Of a stretch of DNA of 64,000 nt, positions 34,748 through 46,559 are shown in pieces. Each line of letters starts with the position of its first letter. Position 1 is the stretch's first letter. Origin of the DNA: Buddleja alternifolia (taxonomy: Eukaryota > Streptophyta > Magnoliopsida > Lamiales > Scrophulariaceae); NCBI GenBank assembly GCA_019426215.1, contig CM033399.1, forward strand, positions 37,544,729 through 37,608,728, given 5' to 3'. A program made the position numbers and the translations under genes. Below the pieces are notes generated by a model. The model did not search any database. It worked only from the letters and a program-made list of their open reading frames with translations, and was not told where the DNA came from.

Positions 34748-34856
34748 TTAACAATTGGACCTAGGAAAGACTACTAAAAAATTCTCTCTCTTCTTGGGTT
34801 CAATTTTTTATAACAATTAAGGTTTTGTTGTGAGTTCCTCTGTTTTGTCCAGATTT

Positions 34857-35015
34857 CTTTACGTGAGTACACAACATGTCAACATCGGAAAAGATGACAA
34901 GTGGTCAAATCACAAATACCAATTGAAAAATAACATACAACTACATATGTTCCGGATACTAGAGTTTGGCACGGTGCACCTAACGGTAAGTTCTCATGCA
35001 AAAGTGCGTATCGAT
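34857..35015. other. Short DNA between the two LINEs
   Basis: Continuation of the pre-insertion sequence to the right of the LINE target duplication. No gene. Confidence 0.4.
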
Positions 35016-36056
35016 CTTTGAACAAAGCCGAGGCTTCCTAGAACACGGGCGCATGGAAATGTATTTGGAAGGAGAAGTGCCCCACCAAGTTCACAATGTT
35101 CATTTGGCTTTTCCAAAACAATGGGATCGTAACTAATGCTATGAGATTTGATAGACATATTGCAAGCTCGGATCGTTGCAATAGTTGCCTCAACTCGCGG
35201 GAGGATCCCATCCACGCCCTTCAGGACTGTGATCTTGCTCGGGCTACATGGAACTATATTATTCTTCCTTCTCATCTGCGACTCTTCATGCACTCTCCAC
35301 CGGAACAATGGTTCAGAATGAATCTCCTTAAGAGTATGAGCAACAACCTTCTGCCCCTTTTGCCCTGGAAATTTGTCTTCATGGTGGCCATATGGAATAT
35401 TTGGAAAGCTCGGAATAAAGCTACCTTCACGGGCTACATTTCAATGTTAAAGGAGGTCCTCTTTGAGACTGTGAAGCTTGCTGCGGGGCTGACTCAGGCC
35501 TTTCCTTCTCCAAGTGTGATTAATAGGAGATCGAGAGAAATTTTGAGATGGGAAAAACCACCCAAGGGGTGGTGGAAACTTAATACGGATGGGAGCGTTT
35601 TAAGCAATAACAACCGAGCGGCGTCGGTTGGACACATCCGAGATGAACGTGGTGCATGGATAGCGGGATTTAGTCATAATCTCAGATCCCACTCTATTGC
35701 CGAGGCCGAACTCCTTGCCCTACGAGAGGGATTGAGCCTTGCTTGGGAAAGAAGGTTGAAGAATGTGATAGTGGAAATTGATTCTGAGGTCATTTGGAAA
35801 CTGGTTCAAGATGGGAATGTGGAACTCCACCCACTTGGCAATATTGTCTTGGATTGTCAAGAATTAATCTGGAAACCATGGGTTTGTGAATTTAAGCATA
35901 TTTATAGGGAGGGGAATATTTGTGCGGATGCCCTCGCCAGAATGGGGCATGGACTTGGTTTTGATGTCCACTTTTGGCACTCCCCCCCGGGGGGAGTTGA
36001 GGATTTAGTTAGGATGGATTGTTGTTAGTTTTGTAATTGCCTTTGTTTACCAATAT

Positions 36057-36080
<24 letters not shown>
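35016..36080 (+). mobile_element. 3' fragment of a second, different LINE (zf-RVT and RNase H)
   Basis: Plus-strand open frame 35096-36028 with readable coding to about 35020 upstream. It starts in the zf-RVT domain (WKCIWKEKCPTKFTMFIW, RCNSCLNSREDPIHAL, C/H zinc pattern). After a linker comes a plant-LINE RNase H with the acidic set in NTDGS, AEAELLALREG, EIDSEV and ICADALARMG. The frame is open through the stop at 36028. The reverse transcriptase is absent. An AT run at 36053-36077 stands where the tail should be. It is head-to-head with the other LINE but belongs to another family. Confidence 0.85.
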
Positions 36081-36087
<7 letters not shown>

Positions 36088-36367
36088 CGAAATTATTGTA
36101 AATCAATTAAAATCTTAGATAAAAAACTTCGAGATCACCTACAGCCCCAAGCTTGCCCTCCCCCACCGATCTCTCCCACTCATAAGTCATATCTTCAAGA
36201 TTTTTCACAGTTGGAATTGCGTGTGTTACTCGAATTTACATGACCAATTTTACTATTCTTTTAGCTACGAAACCAATTTTACTATTCTTATAGCTATGAC
36301 ACCAATGTTACAATTTTACTTTGATGAAACTCCAAAATTTTCTGGGATCAACACTGCATTTCCCCAA

Positions 36368-37451
36368 TATTTATATCTACTCACAACAAAACCTTAATTG
36401 TTATAAAAATTTTTTAGCCACGAGACGTTATTCTCGAAGCAGGCTGAAACGTGATGAGAAGTAAAGGTGAATAAAACAGAGGAACTCTGGATTGAATTTC
36501 TGCAAATACATCGACATCTGAGAACCTTTCGGGTCCTGAAATTGGAAAAATTGAATCTGCTATACAAAATATGTTGATCTTCTGCATGAGATAAAAGATT
36601 TGCTCAACACTGGGAGCCTTGGCTTTCTTTGCTGTTAGGGAACTTGTGCTATCAGTGCAACTCTTATGTTCTTTAGTTTTGTATGTACAGTTACATTAGA
36701 AAAATGATCAATGTCATATATTATCGGTTTTTCACCTCCCCTTGATTTGAAAAGAGATTATTAATTTAATTAATTTTGATGGATTTAATATATGAATACT
36801 AAAATAAAGGGGAGGTGAAAGAACGGTGATATAAATTTAATTTATTCTTCTAAAACGTCTTTAATTCCAGACATTAAGTTTTCTTGTTCTTTGTTTGCTC
36901 GTATTTATTTTAGTCAAGCGAAGGACGGTCAACTGATGTTTAATTTGCTCAACTAGTAAATGAATTTGCATTGAGTTACATTATAACATAAGTTAACAAT
37001 CATGATGTAGAGTTGATATTTTGAAATAACGTAAGGGAGTTGATATTAGCACTCTATAAAATGGTAATGACACTCCATCTTAATATTTTTTAATGCAATA
37101 GACAAAATTGCCCATGGATTTATGAGAAAATATAGTATTATCTTATGACAAATACTGTAAAATGAAATTTTTTATCTTTTATTTCAGCAATGCATCTTTT
37201 ACCTCCTTTTCCAATTCCTAATTATATTAAGCAATTGTCTAAAATACTATTTTATATATTTTTGTTGTTTTATTTAGATTTGATGTTAAATTTATCATTT
37301 ACAAATTGATAATTGATTGTTTCATTGTAGGGATATTCTGAAGTTGAAGAAAACATTAAAAGTGGGCCAATTTCACAAAGAATCCAATTTCTTACGGTCC
37401 ATAATGCGTATAAGATCGCAACTTCAAGTCTTAATTGATAGGGATTGGTAA
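36368..37451 (+). repeat. Copy 2 of the PPR downstream flank
   Basis: Near-identical to 20504-21518, with small indels and an extra ~65 bp near 37185-37250. None of the PPR coding sequence is present here. Confidence 0.85.
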
Positions 37452-37454
37452 ATA

Positions 37455-37765
37455 GGCTAATAGCACTTAACCCCCTCGAATTTTTTTATTTTTTCACTAC
37501 CCCCTTAGAAATACAAAAAAGAGAACTTCCCCCTTGAAAATACAACATTAGTATTACTTTTACCCCAATCTCAAATTTTTTGTGAAAACCAATCGAAATC
37601 AGCTCGAGTGCATTTCACAAGGGGCTCCGTAAGACCCCATAATTACTCTTATGCCCCCGAAGTGACAATCCTACCCTTACAAAGCCCCTTATGAAACACA
37701 CGTGAGCTGATTTCGATGAGTTTTTCAAGGGAAATGTGAGATTGGGGTAAAAACTTTTTTTTGTC
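37455..37765. mobile_element. Inverted-repeat element (MITE-like)
   Basis: About 75 bp at 37553-37629 (TTTTACCCCAATCTCA to CACAAGGGGCT) returns inverted at about 37673-37752 (AGCCCCTTATGAAACAC to TGAGATTGGGGTAAAAA), around a ~40-bp loop. It lies in copy 2 of the PPR flank and is missing from copy 1, which supports an insertion. The outer end on the left has no clear partner. Confidence 0.5.
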
Positions 37766-37769
37766 TTGC

Positions 37770-38381
37770 ACTCTTACTAGTGGTCCTCTAATAACACTTA
37801 ATTTATTTGGAATTATAACTTATTTTTTTAGTGCGTTGAAAGGCTGTGATACTAAGTTAGATTATATGTCTAATAAGTCTTAACAAAAGAAACATTATGG
37901 TACAGTTGATTTTTTTTTTTTTTTTTAAGTTGCCATTATGTTTTCACGGGGCGTACTTTTCATTTAGAGAAAATCTGTACCCAGCCCCCTACTTTTTTTC
38001 ACAGGGCCGAACCACTCACACTCCTTTTTTTTTTTTTCCCAATTCACCCATATTACCTTATATCTATAAGCTTGTAGCGCCAGCTACAGTAAACTTTCGT
38101 CGTCGTAATTCCTCAAATTTTGCTTTATTTTTTTTTGGGCTCAACTTTGTGAAACGACGGCGTCTACTACTATTATAATAAATTTTCTTTTCCTCTTTTA
38201 TTCCCAGCAGTACTTTGAAACGACATCGTTTCACTTCAGCCGCCCTCAGCAACCAATTGGTATCGAACAAATCAACTAACAAGGGCCCCACCCACGTGAA
38301 CGATTACTTTCCTATCTATCATCCTGCAACCTCTCTCATCTTTATCCCACAACTTTTCCTCTCCCTATACCGCTTCTCTCT
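37770..38381 (+). other. Promoter-like DNA upstream of the duplicated block
   Basis: Poly-T runs, then from about 38150 richer sequence with AAACGACATCGTTT-like words, GGGCCCC, and a G-box CACGTG at 38293-38298, followed by a pyrimidine-rich leader-like stretch. About 38265-38395 resembles 62070-62235. It may be a gene promoter without an intact gene. Confidence 0.4.
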
Positions 38382-39251
38382 CCGATCACATCGAGACTCT
38401 CCTTTGCCGCCCCTCTCCACTCGACAACTTACGAGAGTGATGACCGGTGAGAGCTTGCGGTGGAAAACATCCCTTTTCCGATTAATTAATTATGTTGGAG
38501 GTAATCCATCCCTTTTCCAATTTGAAGGTGTGATTTACGGATGTGAGTCCCTCTCCACTCGACAACTTACGAGAGTGATAACCGGTGAGAGCTTGCGGTG
38601 GAAAACATCCCTTTTCCGATTAATTAATTATGTTGGAGGTAATCCATCCCTTTTCCAATTTGAAGGTGTGATTTACGGATGTGAGTGTAGTATTGTTTTA
38701 ATATTTCTGATTTTTCTTGTTCGATTGACGTGGCTAGGCCGCCGATGCAGCTATGCTGTAGCTTAAGGTGGAGATCTTCGATTTTACTGGAGGTGATCTT
38801 TCCTTGAAGGCCTTAACCGATCACATCGAGACTCTCCTTTGCCGCCCCTCTCCACTCGACAACTTACGAGAGTGATGACCGGTGAGAGCTTGCGGTGGAA
38901 AACATCCCTTTTCCGATTAATTAATTATGTTGGAGGTAATCCATCCCTTTTCCAATTTGAAGGTGTGATTTACGGATGTGAGTCCCTCTCCACTCGACAA
39001 CTTACGAGAGTGATGACCGGTGAGAGCTTGCGGTGGAAAACATCCCTTTTCCGATTAATTAATTATGTTGGAGGTAATCCATCCCTTTTCCAATTTGAAG
39101 GTGTGATTTACGGATGTGAGTGTAGTATTGTTTTAATATTTCTGATTTTTCTTGTTCGATTGACGTGGCTAGGCCGCCGATGCAGCTATGCTGTAGCTTA
39201 AGGTGGAGATCTTCGATTTTACTGGAGGTGATCTTTCCTTGAAGGCCTTAA
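38382..39251 (+). repeat. Nested tandem duplication: 435-bp unit twice, each holding a 138-bp unit twice
   Basis: The 435-bp unit 38382-38816 repeats at 38817-39251. Within each, a 138-bp unit repeats (starts 38411 and 38549 in the first; the same spacing in the second). Copies differ by very few bases (for example AGAGTGATGACC versus AGAGTGATAACC). The open frames here (38215-38766, 38839-39201) are copies of each other and carry no recognised domain, so I do not call them genes. Confidence 0.9.
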
Positions 39252-40343
39252 AGAAATTTAGGGATTTTTTGGTCTAAATTGCATAATTATGCATTGTTTT
39301 TTTTTTTTGACATATTTTGATGATTCAATTCAGAGTCAGGGGCTGTATGGATGCACACGCGGGGTCGATTTTGCCCAGCAGTATTGCTAAGGTTTCTTCT
39401 CTTTTTTTTTTTGGTTTTGAGGATTTTTAAATTACTTATAAACTCATATTACCTGTACTATTGTGTTTTTTTTTCCTTAGATCTAGAATCTTATAACTTG
39501 TAGCTTTATCAAAAGGGTGATGCTGATCTTGCGGCAAAATCCGATCAACCTAAAGCAGAAGTCGAAAGAGGGACTGAGGGAGTGGATGTGAAGATGCAAA
39601 CAAAGTCGAACAGGGTGATTATGCCAAAGCAGTTGTATCATCGGTCACTAATTTTCTTCAACTGCTGCTATACATATTTACCAAGTAAAATAAACGCGTA
39701 CTCAGCTTGATAAGGCTACTGCTATATTTTCTCCAAATGGTTTTTCTTTTCTGATAACCTTGATGTCATTCTAGGCTTTACAACAAGTGGGTGGTGGCGT
39801 TGATGATACAGTACAAGTCCTTGTTGCAGAAGAAGAATCCTTAGATCAGATAGTTGCTCATGATGAATCTTGTCATTCAGAAAATAACTCAAGTGGTAAT
39901 CACCGGTTATTATACCTTATCATTCTTCATCTGCTGCTTGAATATTTTATCCTTTCTTCAGATATCTTTGATCATGTTGTGCTTCTTTATTCACGTTGAG
40001 ACTTTTCTGCTTTGTCACCATTTATTGTCAAATAATGAATTTGTAAAGAGTTTGAAGGTGTGATTTACGGATGTACGTGTAGTATTGTTTTAATATTTCT
40101 ATTTTTTCTTGTTCGATTGACGTAGCTAGGCCGCCGATGCAGCTATGCTGTGTCTTAAGGTGGAGATCTTTGATTTCACCAGAGGTAATCTTTCCTTGAA
40201 GACCTTAAAGCAATATAGGGATTTTTTGGTCTAAATTGCATAATTATGCATTTTTTTGTTTGTAATTTTTTGACATATTTTGATGATTCAATTCAGAGTC
40301 AAGGGCTATATGGATGCACACGTGGGGTCGATTTTGCCCAGAG
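39093..40343 (+). repeat. Older duplication of the same block (39093-39390 and 40051-40343)
   Basis: TTTGAAGGTGTGATTTACGG, GGCCGCCGATGCAGCTATGC and ATTTTTTGGTCTAAATTGCA are shared, with about one difference in ten to fifteen bases. The DNA between (39390-40050) has Glu/Asp-rich exon-like pieces (QQVGGGVDDTVQVLVAEE) that may be remains of a gene. No product is recognised. Confidence 0.75.
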
Positions 40344-40357
40344 TGTGTAGCGCTTAT

Positions 40358-40530
40358 AGGGCCCCACAATCAGGGTATTCTGCTGGAGAGCTTGTAGGCT
40401 GGCTATCCCAACAGCAAGAAACATGCGGCGAAGACGGATTCAGGCGGATGTGACTTGGCCTTTCTGCGGAACTTATGAGGAGGATACTAGACATGCTTTA
40501 CTTACCTGTTCATTTGTTCAAGTTTATTGT
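40358..40530 (+). pseudogene. LINE fragment, zf-RVT domain
   Basis: A frame reads VFCWRACRLAIPTARNMRRR, then PFCGTYEEDTRHALLTCSF, the zinc-binding linker of plant LINEs. It stops soon after. It interrupts the repeat copy ending at 40343 right after GATTTTGCCCAG. Confidence 0.75.
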
Positions 40531-40684
40531 GCTATTAGCCAAGATGGATCAGAAGACCATTAAAGAGATCTCCAACAGAGCAGGAATCAATTGCGATGAG
40601 GGTGAATTTGTAGGTTATCAGGACTCCGTCCAATCCGAGTTAAATTTGTTTGTTTCAATTTCAATAGAAATTGCTTGTGAAAAA

Positions 40685-40924
40685 GCTAATAAGGTCTTAA
40701 AGATCAAATTTTTTATGTTTTTCATTTTAGAACATATACAACTCTTTCAATATGTACGTACTTGACATCATAAAGTGAAATACTTACATATTTATATATA
40801 ATTTAGCTAATAAGGTCTTAAAGATTAAATTTTTTATCTTTTTCATTTTAGAACATATACAACTCTTTCAATATGTACGTACTAGACATCATAAAGTGAA
40901 ATACTTACATATTTATATATAATT
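40685..40924. repeat. 120-bp tandem duplication
   Basis: 40685-40804 and 40805-40924 (starting GCTAATAAGGTCTTAAAGAT) are almost the same. AT-rich, no coding. Confidence 0.85.
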
Positions 40925-41489
40925 TAACGGCTCATTATCTCACTTTTAATAATTAGATTTAGTTGCATTTTAGGGTTTCGTTTGGGTTTCTTCTGTATAG
41001 ATTTTAGTTTTATTCGTGGACTACGAGCTTTTTTTTAGGTGTAGTCTATTTACTATTAGGCAAGCGAAGCTTGCTACGAATTTGATTTGGCTACTGAGAA
41101 AATGTAATTATTTGGTAAGGGATTGGAAGGGAGATGTGAATTCATAAGATTTAGATTTGTTATGGAGGAGGATGTGATTTGTGAATGGAAGCTTGAATCT
41201 TTCCGTCTATTCAGTACTGAGATTATAGTTTTTTGAAGGTTTCTTCTGTTAAGGTGGAAGATTTCCCTTTTCCATTATTATTTTCTTAGCATTGATTCAT
41301 GGAGCAAAGGTTTTTCATTTAAACAAAGTCTAACTACTCTTGTTTATGTAACTGAATAAAGCGCCTCCTCGGCTTAAATTCTGATGATGTTGTGGCCCTC
41401 CGATGGCGGAGCGGTACCGGATCGGTTGCTCTTTGATCTCAGAGACAGCCGCATATTCGTTTTAGGTCTTCGAATTTTTTTTGTTTCTA

Positions 41490-42400
41490 ATTTGTTTTCA
41501 TGTTTTTGTATTTTGTATCAAATCATTTCTAAGTTTTATGATGTTTTTGTTTCTTTGCTATTTTTACTGATTTTCCCCCTTTTTTTTGAATTATTTTTGA
41601 ATTTGTAATGAATTTTCTGAATTTTATTTCAAATATTCTTCATTCACTGAATTTTCAGATTTATCCTATTTCATTTTCTCATTATGATTTTATTTTTCCG
41701 AATTTTTGTTTGATTTATTTTGTGATTGTTTCTCATTTTCTAAATTTTGTATATAGTGTTTCAATTTTCTGATTTCTCTTCGCAGCTCGTGTGTACTGGC
41801 TTGTTGTGTCTCTGTCTTCTTCGTCTTTGCTGTCGGCAAAATTTAATATCTTCTCTCTCTTTTTTCCTCATTTAATAAAGGTTTGGATGATTTATTGTTG
41901 ATCTTATTTGTGCAGGACCTAAAGCCCCTCTCTTCACCCTCATCTTCGAGAGGTGAGCACGTTTACGCCACTGTGGATTGCTGTGATGTATGTGGCAAGG
42001 ACGAAGTATTCCGCTGCCCCTAAAGCCCCTTTATTCACCTCCATCTTCGAGAGGTACGTATTCTGCTTCGCCGATTAGTCCGCCCTCTATGCCGCCTGCG
42101 ACCACCGCTTCCACCATTCCAGCAAGCTGGCCGGAAAATGACATTACTTTTTTAGTTTTATGAGTTTTTTGGGTTTTCCTATTTTTGCCGATTTTTTTTC
42201 CTTTTTTTGAGCTATTCTCTAATTTGTATTGAATTTTCTGAATTGAGTTTCAAATATTTTTAATTTACTGAAATTTTCAGATTTTTCATGATTCAGTATC
42301 TTATTATTATTTGATTTTTCAGTTTTTCTGTTGATTTTTTTTTTTGTTATTTTTTCTCATTTTTTATTTCGTGTTTCAATTTTCTGATTCCTTTCCTACT
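41490..42400 (+). repeat. Two tandem T-rich units with exon-like pieces
   Basis: About 41525-41980 and about 42020-42390 share a T-rich stretch (ATGAATTTTCTGAATT, TTTCAAATATT, CTGAATTTTCAGATTT) and the piece TAAAGCCCCT...CATCTTCGAGAGGT (41930-41953 and 42020-42052), which ends in donor-like AGGTGAGC and AGGTACGT. This could be duplicated introns and small exons of a lost gene. No product is recognised. Confidence 0.55.
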
Positions 42401-43700
42401 TTTTTATTTTTTGACTTCCTTGCTAATTTGTTTTGAATGTTTGAACCTAATCCTTTTGATCTTTCTGATTTTTTTGGGCTTCTCGTGAGTTGTTTTTTAT
42501 TTTTGAATTTTTTTGTAATTTTCTCACTTCTTCTCTTTTTACTTTTTCTGAATTATTTCATTATTTTTTATTTTCAGTTTTTTTTTTGTGATTTTTTTTA
42601 TTTGTGTTGACTTTTCTGGGTTTGTTTATCATTTTCTTGATTTTCCCTTATAATATTTGCGCTTCCTGATTTTTCCCCTGAATTTTTGCTGTCATTATGT
42701 GCATTTATTGGCTTGATTTTGAAATTTAATTCGAGTTTGTGCTACTGTGCTTGTCATGGAGTTCTGACAAAACATATTTGGTTATGGATTCTAACAGCTC
42801 TGATCCGAGCTATATATTGAGCAAATCATGTATATGTACTTGAGAATTTTGGATAGGAAAGTAAATTTGTAGGAATCAGTAAATTGTGCCTCTTGCATTC
42901 GGAACTGAAAAGAGGAAACTTTTATGGTATAATTACTTTTTGAGTTTCTAATGGGGTTTTGGTGTTGGTCTAATTATTAAGGTGGCGTCGGTGGTTCCGG
43001 TTATTTCGTGCTTACTTTGAAGAATTGATTTGTCCGTTCACTATTTAGTTTCGCTGCAAATTTCCTCGCAGTTGTTGATTATTCATGGAGGAGGCCAGTG
43101 GTGGGGGCGGGGCTGCAGAGGCTATGCCATGCTCGGCCCGGGGTGCTCGATACGAGCTTTGTTTTCGTCGGGAATTTAGAGATTGCGGTCAACGGGATAT
43201 TGGTTTGGAGCTTTATGTGATTTGCCATTTCAAAAATGAAGAAGAGTTTGCTTCTCGAGCTTAGATATAGCTGTGTTTCAGTTTGTTTGCTGGAGTTTCA
43301 TGGTTGACGAGGTATTGGTTTGGAGCTTTATGTGATTTGGTTTCATATTACTGTACATAAAATATTTTATTAGTTTGCTTAAATTAAAAAGTTGAACATA
43401 AGGAATTTTATAAATTTGATCTAAATCTATGGCTTCGGAAACTATTCTTGTTAAGTATTTTATAAGATCACAATTTGAAAGGAAAAAATTCGTACAGTAA
43501 GTTTAACGTCTCTCTTGCATACTTATTCCCTCATTTCCATTAATTATGTTTTTCATCATTCAGATCCGAGTTCGAAGCTTCCGACCCCTGGACTAGAGGC
43601 TTTGGTTTTTCATCAAGAGAGCTTTGGTTATACGAAAAAGAATGATACTAAGAAGAAAATAAAGCAACTGCAATAAAAATATTTGAAGCCACGTGGTAAT
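42401..43700 (+). other. T-rich DNA with one small open frame
   Basis: Mostly T-rich and intron-like. An ATG at 43085 opens 59 codons to 43264 (MEEASGGGGAAEAMPCSARG...) with higher GC than its surroundings. The words ATTGGTTTGGAGCTTTATGT recur at 43203 and 43315. It may be an exon remnant; no family is recognised. Confidence 0.25.
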
Positions 43701-43749
43701 GTAACATCTACCTAGAATTAGAAATGAAATATCTAATTTTTAAAGGATT

Positions 43750-43940
43750 TGGAATTATTGCATGTAGATCGGATAATAGTGGAGTTAGTGGTGTGATTAG
43801 GCAGATTTTAATTATGGGTGGAATGAGAAGGTAACGGATATCTCCACTAATCACACCACTAATCACACTACTATTTCCACTAATAACTCCACTAATCACA
43901 CCACTATTTCCACTAATCACGTCACTAATTTTTTTTATAA
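43750..43940. repeat. Cluster of AGTGGTGTGATTAG words in both orientations
   Basis: On the left GTGGAGTTAGTGGTGTGATTAG is direct; on the right several CTAATCACACCACTA copies are inverted, so the stretch can fold back. A related cluster lies at 62612-62690 in the direct orientation, with the same GGCAGA...TTAATTATGGG following. Confidence 0.7.
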
Positions 43941-45324
43941 TTCTTATGTCCATCTTGTTCATTTTTATTGGAACTAACATGATACAATAATTCTAAATAA
44001 TTGCAAAATTAAAAGAATTCCTTGACGCATTATTCCACTTTAAGCTTTTGTCCATAGGTGAGTGGTAAGCCGCCCATATATGCACAATCCATTTTGATCC
44101 ACATGAGTCAAGTGGAAAATATATATATGCATGTTCCAAAAGTAGCATTTCACTTAGAATATAACACCTATCATATCCTTTATTTTTATTATCATCCATA
44201 ATCATCACAATTACCACAAGTTAATATTCCTCTTTACTTAAAAGCTCTCTTGTGGCATCTTTGCTGTTCCAGCTGTTTTGTCAATAATTAAAGGTAAATT
44301 TCCCCCTAGCCTGAATTTTTATTATTTTTCTTTTGTTTTATTTCGTTTATGTCTCGTCCATATGTGCTTTCATTTTACTTGTGTAATAGATATTCATTTT
44401 GTTGATGCTCTAGCTAGAGAATAAATTACAGTTTTTACTGGTAATTCGTTGAGTTTGACCTCTTAGGTCGTCGACTTAGTCCGAATTGCACAACGAAATT
44501 TGAGCTAAATCAATAGGTGTCCATGCAATGTAATTTATTAGCAGAAAGAAAGTTGCATCAACTGGGATGAGCATTTAAAGTGAATATTACCTTGGGGTGC
44601 AAAAGAAATACTTGCTTATGAAATCCAAACACAAAGGCATACACTGCAATTGGACAGATTGTTTCCCAAGGTTACAGGCCAGGCTCAAATCGTTTTGTGT
44701 TATCAATAGTCCATGTTTTAAAATCCACAAAGCTCAAGTGGATTTGATTGTGTAACCAACAATATTAACTGGAGCATAAACTTCGGTTCTATATCAGTAG
44801 TCTAGAAGTAGTTCAATTTATCTTAGGCGAAAGCGAAATTATGATTAAGGGCTGTGTGTTTATGTATATATGTGTTTAACTTACTTGGATTTTGTGATTT
44901 TTCGTATTTTTTATTATAGAAACTTCTCTTGCTTAGTTATTCTAGGTTATTATGGATGTGTATGATTCTTGAATATCTTGAAAAAATGATAAGTTGTTGG
45001 GGTAAAAATTACACCAGTTACTATTTTTTGTGTTATTTTATCCTAGGAAATTATGATTAAGGGAGTATGAAAATTTTAAATTATTAATGACACAATGACT
45101 TTTAAATATTTAAGGTTAAGGGATTCCTAGGCTTTGGATATTATTAAAAACACATTTTTACTATGAAAACACCTCTCTTATCATTTTCTTCTTAACAGGT
45201 CATGTCCTAAATAATACTCGCCTTTAATTGCATTTCTTTAATTTAGTTATGAAGAATGGTAAAAGAGTTTGGTTATCTGTGCATGTAATTGTGTTTTTTG
45301 AAATTTATATTTTGTTTCGAACAT

Positions 45325-45610
45325 AAATGATTAAGTTTGATATGAATATGAATTAGTTGGTGATATTAGTTGGGTACCCTTTTGAATCCCGTAACTAAAA
45401 TCTCCTCTTTCTTTTTTTATCTTTTCTTTTTTAATCATTTTAGGATGAGTTCTGCTGCTGAAATTTGTTGCATATTAAAAAATCTTGTCAATTAGTACTT
45501 CATTTTCATCAAATTAATTGAGCTTAGTGATTCTTCAGTATATGTAATAGTACAAGTGGTGTTGTTTTGCAGATCTGAGTAAACAAATTTTAATGGTTCT
45601 TCTGGTGAAT
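45325..45610 (+). repeat. Direct repeat, copy 1 (copy 2 at 49666-49945)
   Basis: Both copies contain GATTAAGTTTGATATGAATA, TTAGGATGAGTTCTGCTGCT and TTGTCAATTAGTACTT. About 280 bp, well conserved, 4.3 kb apart. Confidence 0.8.
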
Positions 45611-45711
45611 GTAATTTTAAGAAAAGAAGTAAAAAATATTAAGAAAAGAAGTAAAAAATTCGAAGTCAGGCGATGATACCAGTTGCACTTGCGTCTGCCA
45701 TTTTAATTTTA

Positions 45712-45875
45712 AATGCTTCTGTTTAAATACCCAAGTGTGTAATCATTGCACAAAATTCGAAGTGCTTCTGTTTAAATACCCAAGTGTGTAATTTTAATTG
45801 CATATTAATTTTGTGCTACACTTTGGTTAATTCGAAGTGCTTCTGTTTAAATACCCAAGTGTGTAATCATTGCAT
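45712..45875 (+). repeat. Three copies of a ~45-bp unit
   Basis: TGCTTCTGTTTAAATACCC followed by AAGTGTGTAA recurs at about 45715, 45763 and 45838; two copies are preceded by AATTCGAAG. Confidence 0.85.
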
Positions 45876-46152
45876 GCATTTTTCACAATTTTTTAAATGT
45901 ATTCCTAATTTTTTGTATCTCAATTGTGAGAGGATGGGTCTGTGATGGAAATTTATCGTAAATAGAGGGACAAGGCGGTGGTAAGCGATAATCTTGAATT
46001 TGATGAATCTGAATGACATGATAAATTGGGGTAATTGTTATCAAGCGACGTGGAGCTCTGCATGTCTTGATTGAAATAATTTTCTGCCATTTTGATGTTA
46101 TAATTTCGTATGGACATAATTCGTTGGGTTGGAATATTTGATAGAAATATAT

Positions 46153-46156
<4 letters not shown>

Positions 46157-46187
<31 letters not shown>
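46157..46187. repeat. (AT)n microsatellite
   Basis: A TA run followed by AGGATATGGATCAAATACAT. That join of a TA run to a low-complexity leader is seen at the edges of some small plant elements, but no element was defined. Confidence 0.85.
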
Positions 46188-46189
<2 letters not shown>

Positions 46190-46559
46190 ATATGGATCAA
46201 ATACATCCCTTGCCATTAAGTAAGATATAAGACCCAATCTAGGCCTTTGATTCAATTTGATCCCAAGGTCTACATTTAACACATTTAACTGATTTAATAA
46301 TTTGTTTTAATTATGTAAAGGGCATTTTAGTCATTAAATTATAACTAACAGATTCGCCTAAGATAAATTGAACTACTTCTAGACTACTGATATAGAACCG
46401 AAGTTTCTGCTCCAGTTAATATTGTTGGTTACACAATCAAATCCACTTGAACTTTGTGGATTTCAGAAAATGGACTATTGATAACACAAAACGATTTGAG
46501 CCTGGCCTGTAACCTTGGGAAACGATCTGTCGTGTTGCAATATAACTTTGTTACTGGAT

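Larger units (their letters stand above)
30527..34842 (-). mobile_element. L1-type LINE, 5'-truncated, with 14-bp target duplication
   Basis: Minus-strand insertion of about 4.3 kb. The 14-mer TTTTGTCCAGATTT occurs at 30513-30526 and 34843-34856, directly outside the element. The low-coordinate side has a T run that is the A tail on the minus strand. Order on the minus strand: partial endonuclease, reverse transcriptase, zinc-binding zf-RVT, RNase H. ORF1 and the start of the endonuclease are missing. Confidence 0.9.
44650..46538. repeat. 185-bp inverted repeat pair (44650-44833 and 46354-46538)
   Basis: The right arm is the reverse complement of the left (CCAAGGTTACAGGCCAGGCT, AACAATATTAACTGGAGC, ACTTCGGTTCTATATCAGTA), with few differences. 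The 1.5 kb between them holds a triplicated unit, an AT microsatellite and no gene. Confidence 0.8.

Noticed and set aside
38215..39201. Two open frames of 183 and 120 codons with internal peptide repeats
   Set aside because: The peptide repeat is caused by recent DNA duplications whose lengths happen to keep the frame open. No domain is recognised and no exon structure fits.
43708..43980. Minus-strand frame with VISGNSGVISG repeats
   Set aside because: It is a translation of the AGTGGTGTGATTAG cluster.
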